Shown here one piece after another: positions 34,864 through 43,970 of a stretch of 64,000 nt of DNA. A program made the position numbers and the translations under genes. Within the stretch, counting starts at the first letter, position 1, and every line of letters begins with the position of its first letter. Source of the stretch: Glaciozyma antarctica PI12 (lineage: Eukaryota; Basidiomycota; Microbotryomycetes; Kriegeriales; Camptobasidiaceae); the NCBI GenBank assembly GCA_002917775.1, contig KZ627146.1, positions 583,024-647,023 of the forward strand, written 5' to 3'. A model generated the notes under the pieces. The model was given only the letters and a program-made list of their open reading frames with translations, was not told where the DNA came from and made no database searches.

Positions 34864-34996
34864 GCTGGAATCTCTATCCACCTTGCCAGACTGTCCTCCT
34901 GAGCAGTCAGCACACCGCGTGGACCTTCGCAGGGAGAGAGCGGAGATCGATTTCGCAGGCCCCGCCTCTTCCTCCTTCCTTATCGCCCCCGCTTCA

Positions 34997-36617
34997 ATGT
35001 CGTTTGCCCATCCCCAGCACAGCCGTACTCGCCCCGTACACTCTCAAAGGACTCCCAGGCAGTGGGACGACAACGACAGCGACCTCGCCACCTCCGAATC
35101 CGCCGATAGCGAGGTGCTCCTGTTCGCACCCCCTCCCTCGTCTCGGTCGACCGCTACCCTCACCCAGGTCCAGGGGGAGTGGGAAGTCGTCTCCGCCTTT
35201 GCTCGCCGTCCCTCTCCCTGCAGCACCGCGAGATCCTCGTCGACAACATCGTCCTACCCGCGTGACCACTCCCCCGCCTCCCTCTCCCACTCTCTCTTCC
35301 CCTCTCACGACGGCAACGGCATCTTCACCACATCCCTCTCCGACTCTCTCGTCATCTCCGAAGCCCCCTCCATCTACGCCTCGGCGGCCGACCTCGACGG
35401 CGCATACATCACGCCATCCGACGAGGACGCATCTATCCCTTCCTCGGAGGACCGCGCCTCGTACAGCTCTCGCAACAAGGTCCGCCACGTCTCGGTAGCA
35501 GGGACGACCAACTCCTCATTCTCCTCCCTCTCTCGCCCCTCCTACTCCGGCTCCTCGATCGGAGGAAGCTGGGCCCTCACCTCCGAAGCTCTCTCCACCC
35601 TCCCCGACGCCTCCTCCACCTCAGCCCACATCGCTCGACCTCCCAGCGCCACTTTCACCTCCGATTCGTCCGAGGACGAGAGTCAGGGCGATCTTCGCGT
35701 TACGCCGCGCAGGGGGGAGAGACGGAGGACGGCGAGGTACGACGAGCAGGAGGACGAGGACGAGGACTTGCTCTCTCGTACGCCGCAGGCTGCGAGTGCT
35801 GGGATCGGAGCGTTTGCGAGGAGGAGGAAGGAGGCGAAGGACGAGGAGAGCAGGAGCAGTAGGGAGGCGTACCCCTCTCCTCCGCCTGAGCGACTTTCGA
35901 AAGTCAAGCGGAGGCACAGGCAGAGTGGGAGGACGGGAGGGAGTCAGAAGAGGAGTAGCACGAGTGGGAGCGTCGGGGTTGAAGTGAGGAGGAGCGCGAG
36001 GAAGCCGGAGAGCAACAGGAGGGACGTCGAGGAGCAGCGAGCGAAGGAGCTTCGCACCGTCGTTGAGAAGGAAGTCTTCCTCGGCAAGTTCTTCGGAAAA
36101 GTCATGGACGTCGACACTTCTACTCTTCACCTCATCGCCCGCGCCGACCCGACCCCAACTCCCTCCCGCTCGACCTCTCCCACCCACTTCCTCCCCCTAC
36201 CACCCCCGCCCTCGCGCGCGCGTCGTTCACGGTTTTGCCGCCCTCTCCCGCCACTCAAACGAGGAGCTCGGCCACTCGCACTTCCGTTTCGGCGGGGAAC
36301 TGGACGCGGAGATGTACGACGTCGACGAGGAGAGCGGTGCCGAGACGGAGACGGAAGCTCCCTGGTCTCGCACGCTCGACGGCGGGGAACTCGGGCGATC
36401 TCACTCGCTTTCGTCCCTCCCTCGGGCACTGTTTGATGGGCTCATGGCGGAGGAGAAGCCCAAGACGCTTAGGCGGACGAGCTCGTTGTCGTCGAGTGGG
36501 AGGGAGGGGAGTGGGAGGGAGGGGGGGATGGAGAATGCGTGGGGTGGGGAGTTTGAGGGGCTTGAGGCGGCGATGAGTTACTGGAGGAGGATTTTGAGGA
36601 GGATGAGGGGGTACTAG
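34997..36617 (+). CDS. Ser-rich protein of unknown function with an apparent frame break
   Basis: No family recognised. It starts MSFAHPQHSRTRPVHSQRTP at 34997. About 260 residues are Ser/Thr/Pro-rich, then come basic and acidic blocks (YDEQEDEDEDLLSRTPQAAS; KVKRRHRQSGRTGGSQKRSS) and a segment RDVEEQRAKELRTVVEKEVF leading to LGKFFGKVMDVDTSTLHLIA. After a CG-dinucleotide run at 36213-36222 the first frame turns Arg-rich and loses coding character (stop 36436). The next frame continues with VVHGFAALSRHSNEELGHSH, acidic and phospho-Ser-like text, and ends MSYWRRILRRMRGY at 36617. No GT-AG intron of usual size joins the two halves. A slip in the CG run, in the genome or the assembly, is the simplest reading. 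Confidence 0.55.
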
Positions 36618-36864
36618 GAGGAGCGAGTGTTGGAGAGGGAGGGAGTTGTTGCTTGTTCATTACATCCGCGCGTGTTGCCTGTTCTTTTCGCTGGATTCCT
36701 TCTGCTTATATCACTGCTTGCGTTGTACTACTGGGATCGACGAGGGTGGGGAGAATGCGGATGAGGAGGAGGGTTAGTTTAACCGAGTGCGGCGAGGTCC
36801 CCTCGCTTCGCAACTACGACCGTTTCGCGGTTGGCTCTCTCTTCTTCCTACTCTCAAGCGCAAA

Positions 36865-37454
36865 ATGGTGCGTGCTCTTTTCTTTCTTCATAGCACGCCA
36901 GCTAATCTCTACCTTTAGGCGAAGAAGAGGAGAAACGGCGGAAGGAACAAGAGTGGGAGGGGCTACGTGACCTTTATTCGCTGCGTCAGTCTCTTCCGAG
37001 TTTCACCAAATCGTTTCCTGATGTTCTTGCTGTCAATTAGGTGAACTGTGGCGCTTGCGTAGCAAAGGACAAGGCCATCAAGCGGTATTCAGTCCGCAAC
37101 ATGATTGAGTCTGCTGGGCTACGAGACCTCAGCGAGGCGAGCGTGTACCCAGGTTCGTTCTCTCGTCCTATTCGCTATGCCTCGACTAATCTCCCTACCT
37201 CACAGAGTTCGTGGTCCCAAAACTGTACCTCCAAAAGTGCGTTCTCACTCCGACCGACGACGCCAGCTAACCCCCTCACTCTCAGCCTGTACTGCATCTC
37301 CTGCGCCATCCACCTCAAGATCGTTCGTGTCCGCTCCGTCGAGGGAAGGAAGAACAGGGCTCCTCCGCCACGAGTTCGCTTCAATGCCGATGGAAAGAAG
37401 GTGGCGGTCAGTTCGGCGGCGATGAATGCTGTTGCGGCGGCGATGAAGGCGTAG
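36865..37454 (+). CDS. RPS26: 40S ribosomal protein eS26
   Basis: eS26 lies at the mRNA exit channel of the small ribosomal subunit. The first exon is the ATG alone (36865-36867), followed by an intron of about 50 nt. The spliced protein reads [58 protein letters not shown] and [17 protein letters not shown], with the two CxxC zinc pairs (CVNC and CISC) of the family, then [19 protein letters not shown]. Introns at about 36868-36918, 36983-37040, 37152-37205 and 37235-37286. The tail is rich in Ala and Met, as in other fungi. Confidence 0.96.
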
Positions 37455-38203
37455 TTCTTGTGTTTTGAATGGGAAAGGATACGTTGGAAGGGATCGAACG
37501 TAAGCGGCCTCTCGAGAGTCCACCTCTGCCTCGTCATCGTCGACTACACGACGCACACTGCGAAGGATCTTGTCGTGGCAGTCAAGATCGCGGTCCGCAG
37601 CTGAGACCGTCTTTCGCTTCCTTGGACTCTCTCTACTTGCTTTATAGTTACCGTCTACGGGTTACGGGTGTATACCGATCTCAAGGAGGCTCAACGAGCG
37701 AAGCCAGCTTCGGGGAGCGAGGAGGGACTTGTCACTGTTCCTGGCGCTGTCCTTGCTCTCGCAAGCTACACGATACTCCACGATTTGCACTCGGTTCCCA
37801 GATCACAATCTCTCAGTAGAGCGGTTGAGAAGCAACGGCGACGAACCAACACAGCGCGTGTCCTCCTTGCGAAGCTTCGCTGGCTCGGCATGCAGCTTTC
37901 GCTGGACTGTTCTGATTTTCTGGTGGCCTAGTCCACCCCTTTGATTCTTACTCCGCATGACTGGATACTCGAACCTCGCCAGCGAACAGGAGGAGGAACG
38001 CGGTCAACAGCCTGAAGCTAGGTTTGAGTTAGGGGCCCTGGGAATAATTTGGAAACAAGCGGGAAAAAAATAAATTGAATTTTTTGACTTGTTGATCGTT
38101 CGAATCCGCCCTGCTCTTGTTCCCTCCCAACTTCCTTCAAGCTTCAACTCTTCTCGTTCGACCTCTTTTCTCACTCAAACTCAACACCAACTACTCATCA
38201 ACT
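37455..38203. other. intergenic: eS26 3' flank and H2A.Z promoter
   Basis: About 750 bp without a supported gene. An AT-rich block (about 38045-38090, with GGGAAAAAAATAAATTG) lies roughly 120-160 bp upstream of the H2A.Z ATG and may be the core promoter. The sequence GTTCGAATCC at about 38098 resembles a tRNA B box but has no tRNA fold. Confidence 0.5.
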
Positions 38204-39229
38204 ATGAACACTGGTCAGTACATCCTCTAGGGTCTTTGAACGAACAAACAAGCTCACCTCAATCTTCACCTCGCTCTCCCTCTTCCTCACGCCCCCCTCC
38301 ACTCCCCTCGTCTCTCCCCGCTCCCCCGTCCCTCCCATTCCCTTCTTTACCTTCCTGTCCATCTCTCCCAACAGCCGCTGGAGGAAAGACCGGAGGAAAG
38401 GGAGGAAAGGGAGGCAAGGGAGGCAAGGCTGGAGGAGACGCCAAGGCCCAGTCGACCAGGTCCCAGAAGGCCGGACTCCAGGTACGTCCTCTCTCCACCC
38501 CTTTCTTCACTTGTCTGTCGAGTGCGAGCGCGGTCGACCCGACGCGCTAGGGTGTTGGGGAGGCCTGGGGGGCGTCTTGTTGTTTTTCGACCTGCGCCAC
38601 CTCGGTCGCGTCCGAGTCACTTCACGAGGAGGCCGTCGTCCCCGCTTGCTTCTACGGGGCTCGACAGCCTTCCCTGGCTTTTGCGGACCCCTTCCACCCC
38701 TCTCCCGACACTCATCCCTCGAACTCATCACGCGTCGATGTGATGATCACCTTGCTGACCCATTCCTCTCCCTCCTCAGTTCCCCGTCGGACGTATCCAC
38801 CGTTACCTCAAGCTCCGCACCCAGAACAACATGCGCGTTGGAGCCAAGGCGGCCGTCTACGCCTCTGCCATCCTCGAGTACCTCACCGCCGAAGTCCTCG
38901 AGCTCGCTGGTTCGTCCTCTCCTCCTCGACGCACGAGAGACCGCAGCTGACGAGCGCAACAGGTAACGCCTCCAAGGATCTCCGTGTCAAGCGTATCACC
39001 CCTCGTCATCTCCAGCTCGCCATTCGCGGAGACGAGGAGCTCGACTCGCTCATCCGCGCTACCATCGCCGGCGGAGGAGTCCTCCCCCACATCCACAAGA
39101 GTGCGTTCCCCCTCATCACCCTCCTCGAGCCAGCTAACGCCCTCTCCACCAGACTTGATCAAGACCAATCCCCTCCCCGGAGAGATGCCCATGCCTCCCA
39201 AGGCCGTCAAGCCCATCCAGAAGAAGTGA
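38204..39229 (+). CDS. HTZ1: histone variant H2A.Z
   Basis: H2A.Z replaces H2A next to promoters and is exchanged by SWR1. The first exon has 10 bases (MNT plus one base). The N-tail is GGK-repeat rich ([18 protein letters not shown]), giving many acetylatable lysines. The core has [60 protein letters not shown], then the diagnostic [20 protein letters not shown] and PHIHKNLI, which distinguish H2A.Z from canonical H2A. It ends [13 protein letters not shown] and lacks the SQE motif of H2A.X. Introns at about 38214-38374, 38482-38779, 38909-38961 and 39101-39153. Confidence 0.95.
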
Positions 39230-39625
39230 TCGCCTCTTCCTCTTATCCCCTCCGGTCCTTCCACACCGCGCAGGCAGTTAATTCCCCTTACCTTTCCCCT
39301 TCGTGTACTCCTCGCCGTCTTTACCTCTCCTATTTTCGTCACTCCCCTCTTACCGAGCCTTGCCTGTCGTCAACTACCCCCCCTTTGTTGCTGTTAGGAG
39401 GGTTAAGGGGCTGGGGTTGTGTAAGTTGGAAAGGACTGTAAGACCTTCGTCTTTTCTGGATTTGGGACTCGTCGAGGAGAGAGAGCGAGAGAGGAAGAAA
39501 CAACAACATCGATTCGTTCTCCTAGCTGCGCCGTTTGGTAGCCGCCTGCTTGCCAAACAAGCAGCTCGCAGTCACGGAGGACGATTGCTACTGAGCCTCG
39601 AGAGTAGGCGGGGGAGGAAGTGGCC
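39230..39625. other. intergenic: H2A.Z 3' flank
   Basis: T/C-rich after the H2A.Z stop; no gene seen. Confidence 0.4.
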
Positions 39626-40081
39626 TCAAGGCGAAGGAGAGATCACCTGACTTGGGGTCTGGGACCTCGCTCTCTCTCCTTCTACACTCGCAAGTCGAAC
39701 CCTGTGAGCTTCTCGACAGGCCAAGCTCAAATATGCCTTTATGTGCAATGGTTTGAACGGGGCGAAGAGAGCAGGAGAGGAGGAAGCGAGCGAGAACGAC
39801 GTCTCCTTCGCGGTTGTTTCGTTTGAGCTGGAGAGCGGAGGGTTGGCGAGGCTGGTTTCGACGATCTGGTAGAGCTGCTTGAGCTGCTTTAATGAGTGGA
39901 TTGTTTGCTGCCAGTACGTGCTCCTCCTCTCCCAGCTTTGAGAGAGGAGTCTGAGACTGCGACGCTCTCGCAGCGAAGGAGTTCCAGGTGCAAGTCCTTC
40001 CTCCTCCAGAGAAGAGGGCCTTCTTAAGCTGCTTGCACGCTCTAATAAGACGCAAGCTTGTTCATGTGCACCTCTGCCCAT
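39626..40081 (-). CDS. possible small gene or single coding exon, unrecognised
   Basis: A 151-codon frame starts with ATG at 40081 (MGRGAHEQACVLLERAS) and ends SQVISPSP. Its middle (YWQQTIHSLKQLKQLYQIVE and FAPFKPLHIKAYLSLACREA) has the C/G-ending codons seen in real exons nearby. The N-terminal part is weaker and may be UTR or intron. No family recognised and no start context of note. Could equally be a chance frame. Confidence 0.25.
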   Translation of the reverse strand: MGRGAHEQACVLLERASSLRRPSSLEEEGLAPGTPSLRERRSLRLLSQSWERRSTYWQQTIHSLKQLKQLYQIVETSLANPPLSSSNETTAKETSFSLASSSPALFAPFKPLHIKAYLSLACREAHRVRLASVEGERARSQTPSQVISPSP

Positions 40082-40195
40082 TCCGAGGAGAAGAAGCCGC
40101 GCCGAGGAGAGCGGGGTTCGGCAGCGAGACGCGCTGATTCAACTCTCCACAGTTCTGGTTTCGGAGAAGCTTACGCTGTGCGACCTTGACGCACG

Positions 40196-41367
40196 ATGAA
40201 AGGGGAAGACGGTCTCGCTTGGATTCGATCAACTCCTGCCAGGATGCCCGCTGCGAAGAGCTCGACAAAGAACGCTGCGCCTTATCAGCCGCCTTCGCAG
40301 GTGGAGCAGAAGCGACCCCGTCGTCACGTTGCGTGCGAACCCGCAAGTCCCTCTTGCTCCTCTCCTTCTCGTCGCTAAATCGTCCTGCAACAGTGCCGCA
40401 CCCGTAAAGTCAAATGGTGAGACCCCATTCCTCCCTCCTTCAAGGCTCACTAACGACCAAATACATTCCAGCGACCGCAAGTCCCTCTGCTCAAACTGCC
40501 GCCTCCACTCCCTGCCATGCTTCTACATCAACGCGACCTCCGCGTACGTCCTCCCTTCCTTCCCACCGCCCCCCACTAAAGCTCGACCCAGTGCCATCTC
40601 CGCCGAAGAAGAGCTCACGAAAGCACGAACGGAGATCGACCGCCTCCGCAACCTCGTCAATTTGCTCCTCCCCTTTGCAAGCGCCGCGACGGGGGTATCC
40701 CTTCCTCTCCTCCACCAGAGCAGCTCTTCGTCGATCGATTCTAACCCCGTTCTTCCGACGAACGCGAGTCCGCCGAACACCATCTCGTCCCTCTCCCTCC
40801 ACTCTCCTCCGACCATCTCGCCCGCTTCTCTCACCCTCTCTCCTTCCTCTCCCGCCCTCTCCCCTCTCTTTACCCCTCCTCACACTCTTTCTCCGACGAA
40901 GCAGCAGGCGGCGGGCGAAATTGAGCTGTCGGCGGATCTGTTTGCGCAGGAGTGGTGGAGTGAGGAGGGGGCTTTGCGCTGAGTGGGAACGAGGAGCGGG
41001 AGGATGTATGTAGCTGTAATCTGTGCTCGTCGTTTTGTGCCTTGAGGGAGAGCGAGGACGACGTTCTCGAGGGGTTGACGCGGGCAGAGAGCGGGGTGAT
41101 TCCGAGCTGTGAGTAACGCTCGACGGGGAGATGCCTCTGGCGAATTGGGCTGAGCAGATCTTGAGACTCAGAGCAAGCTTGAGGAGTCCTTTGGGAAGCT
41201 GGCGCAGTCGCTCTCGCCGCAGATCGACTTTGAGGTACGCTTCGCTGGGTTGGCTCGCTCCCACTTTTGTCCATTTTAATGTGCTTCCTTCGAAGTGGAC
41301 GCGGGGACGTCCTGGCGAAAGCTCCGACGCCGAAGAGCTGGTCGAGCGAGCGGAACGAGAGGTCTGA
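40196..41367 (+). CDS. Zn2Cys6 fungal transcription factor, apparently frame-broken near the middle
   Basis: Zn2Cys6 proteins are fungal transcription factors that bind CGG half-sites as dimers. After splicing, the six-cysteine cluster reads CEPCRTRKVKC then CSNC and C, with exact C-x2-C-x6-C...C-x2-C-x6-C spacing. The first intron (about 40347-40397) falls between the first two cysteines and must use a GC donor (GCAAGT). A short linker and coiled coil follow (EEELTKARTEIDRLRNLVNL), then a Ser/Pro-rich stretch. The frame stops at 40982. One more G in the G5 run at 40967-40971 would join it to exons coding an acidic tail: LSGNEERED, SEDDVLEGLTRAESGVIPS, LETQSKLEESFGKLAQSLSP and ESSDAEELVERAEREV, stop 41367. 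Start may be 40196 or the ATG at 40244. Target genes unknown. Confidence 0.65.
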
Positions 41368-41727
41368 AGTGGAGCTGCAGAGCGAGATCTTGCGCCACCA
41401 GCCTCCGCGGGAAGCATCCTGAACATCCACCGACTCCGCTAGTGTAAATCATCGCGCAGGAGCTCTTGGCGACGAGGTGATGGAGGAGCGACGGACGCTG
41501 GGGGAGAGAGGCGCGAGCAGCGTTGAGCAGGGCGATGTGGTTCGTGTCGGTGATGGGTGGTGTAGGAACCTCTTGAGCACCGAGTACTGGTGCGCAGAAG
41601 AGCTCCAAAACGGTGGCTTTGAACGCGAGGTTGGCGGTAGGAGCTAGGAGGAAGAAGAGCATCTCTCCCGAAGTTCGTCTCTTCTCCTCCTCCACTACCT
41701 CCATCTCCCCACGAGCTCCCTGCCAGC
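41368..41727. other. intergenic: transcription factor 3' flank and MPP6-like promoter
   Basis: About 360 bp; short frames on both strands, none convincing. Confidence 0.4.
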
Positions 41728-43113
41728 ATGTCCGCCCCACCACCTCGAGCGCTCAGCAAAGGCACCCTCGGCCTCAAGTTCATGAACAAGGTGAAGCCGA
41801 CAGCTCTGATAGCGGAACCAGTCGCTGCTCCAGCTCCTCCGCCTGCGCCTATCGCCCGAGTGGAGACGAAGAAGAGCGGGAAGGCAAAGGTGGTGGTCAA
41901 GCAGGAGGAGGACGTTAAGATGGGAGGAGTTGAGCGGACTACGACAGCAAGGTGAGTTTGCGTCGAGGGTGGGATGGCGGAGGACTGCAGCTTCCTAGGA
42001 CGGGGACTGCAGTGATGGGATGTTGAGCCACAGGGGAAGGCTTGTTTCTACTCTCCAGGACCTGTCGCAGTCCCGCAGAGGAAGCACAGCTCGTCCCAGC
42101 TGGAGTCAGCGCTGCCTGTTCGGGGGGGACGGCCTAGCGCCCGATGTTGACGATCAGCCAGCTACGATCGCTCTCCGCAACCCTGCCATATAGTGCCGCT
42201 CTCGTACTGACAGCCGTCGCAGCTCACGTTCTCAAGCTGTGATCCACGAAGGCTCCCTGCTCTCGATCCACGAAGTCTCCTCCGCTCACCTTCCTCCACG
42301 CTCCTTCGCCTCGACATCCTACACCAGCATGCCCTGGACCGCTTCAGTCGTCTCCGGCCGACGCAGTTTTGGCGGCGCGAACGCTGAGATTGAGGTTCGT
42401 CCTCTCGCCTCCCATTCCTCGCTGCATTCGACTAACAACGCACACCATGACAGCAACTCAACAACCCCTCGATTCAAACTCCCACCCCCTCGACGAACCC
42501 CGATTCCGAATCAGCTGCATCCAAGAAGAAGCGCAAAAAGAGCGACCGCGACGAGATTCCTCTCAACGTCCGCAGGCCCTCCTCCTCGACGACGACCTCC
42601 TCCTTCCAAGCCAACGCCGACGAAATCAAGCTCGGCGGCGGCAGTTCCTTCAACTCGAACCCCAAGAAAGCTCGCGTCGACGCTCCGTTTGCGAAAGGAG
42701 GGTTCGCAAAACCCAAGGGGTTCGAGGACGTCAAGAAGGGTGGAAGTAGTCGTGGAGTCCTTCCGTCGAAGATTTCGAGGAGGGAGGGGAAGAGTGGGGA
42801 GGTGAAGGAGGAGGAGCATGTGTGGGGAGCGCAGGGGAGTGAACGAGCGTGGGACGTTGGGAAGGAGAGCGAGGAGTACGAGTCGGAGGATAGTGGGAGC
42901 GACAGTGATTCGGAGGAGGATTTTGAGGAGCTCATGATTACGAACAAGAAGCCGGCGAAGAAGGTGCTGGATAAGCAGGGGGATCGCGTCAAGAGGGAGA
43001 AGTTTGAGGAGGCGGTGGATGAGCTGTTGAGGGAGGGAGGAGGGGAGAAGGAGGTGGAGGAAGCGCTGGGGATGGCGGAGAGGGAGATTGATGAGAGGGA
43101 GTATGATGAGTAG
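41728..43113 (+). CDS. MPP6-like nuclear exosome cofactor
   Basis: Mpp6 binds the Rrp6-containing nuclear exosome and aids Mtr4-dependent RNA decay. The N-terminus MSAPPPRALSKGTLGLKFMN carries the family's opening KFM motif. After an intron (about 41952-42217) comes a conserved-looking block including MPWTASVVSGRRSFGGANAE, where GRRSFGG is the second Mpp6 hallmark. The rest is Lys/Ser-rich (SKKKRKKSDRD) and acidic (EYESEDSGSDSDSEEDFEEL), and ends EIDEREYDE. At about 340 aa it is longer than yeast Mpp6, mostly through the acidic tail. The call rests on two short motifs. Confidence 0.6.
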
Positions 43114-43649
43114 TGGGCCGAAGAGGAAGGGGAAGGCGAAGAAGGCGAAGAAGGGCAAGGGATCGAATTGAGCGCTCCTTTCGTCCTCGCTGTGTTCTCG
43201 TTTGCGCAGAGCGTTTTGGCGGGCGAGAGAAAGGAGAAACGTTGTTTTCCCCACAAGGAGAACGAGAGTCTTACGAGACCACTCGCTCGACGACAAGCTC
43301 AACGACAAGATCGCTGTCGCCGCCTCGCTCACCGAGTCTCGCTCTTCAACCTCTCCCCGACGCTCTCACTTTCACTCTCCGCTCCCATTTCCTCATGCGC
43401 TTTCCTCTCACTTCTGAGGAACCCTTGTGCTCGCGTTCGCTTTCAAGGATCTCTCACTTTCAAGGATCTCTCGCTGCGGCGCTCTCGCTTCGTGGTTGGA
43501 GTGTTGAGCTCGTTGTGATTTCAAAAGGATACTAAAACGGGAGACTGGGGTATAGATGGATGCGTAGTGGAGTACGCTGGTAACTAATGGAATTTAATCG
43601 AACAAACAATGAATGTTTTTAAATGAAAGAAAGAGTTATAAAAGCATTT
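43114..43649. other. convergent intergenic, MPP6-like / MET6; contains most of the left arm of an inverted repeat
   Basis: Holds both 3' UTRs. From about 43320 on, the sequence is an inverted copy of 47726-48040. A 17-base direct repeat (TTTCAAGGATCTCTC type) occurs at about 43440-43470. No gene. Confidence 0.55.
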
Positions 43650-43970
43650 CTAAGGGTAGTGCGCGCGGGCCCACTTCGCAGCGTTGACGAGGTTGACGAG
43701 AGCGGCCTCAGTCTCAGGCCATCCACGAGTCTTCAATCCGCAGTCAGGGTTAATGAAAAGACTGGAGAAAAGGAAAGGGGGAGGGATCAGTACGCTTTTG
43801 GGAAAGTAGGGGGAGGTTCGACGCAATGCTCGACGGACTGAATCTCGGACATAAACGCCGAAATGAACTCCTCAATCTTCTCCTGGAGCTCGTCCTGGGA
43901 AGGAACACGGGGAGAGTGGATGTCGTAGACTCCAGGGCCGATCGAGTTGGGGTAGTTGAACTGGCGGAAG
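43320..43970. repeat. left arm of the inverted duplication around MET6
   Basis: Matches the reverse complement of 47405-48040. It spans MET6 codons from the [16 protein letters not shown] region to the stop, plus about 330 bp of 3' flank. Near-identical blocks include about 43490-43590 and 43880-43970; other parts have diverged. Confidence 0.85.

Noticed and set aside
38090-38115. GTTCGAATCC as a tRNA B box
   Set aside because: No matching T-stem, anticodon arm or acceptor stem can be drawn around it.
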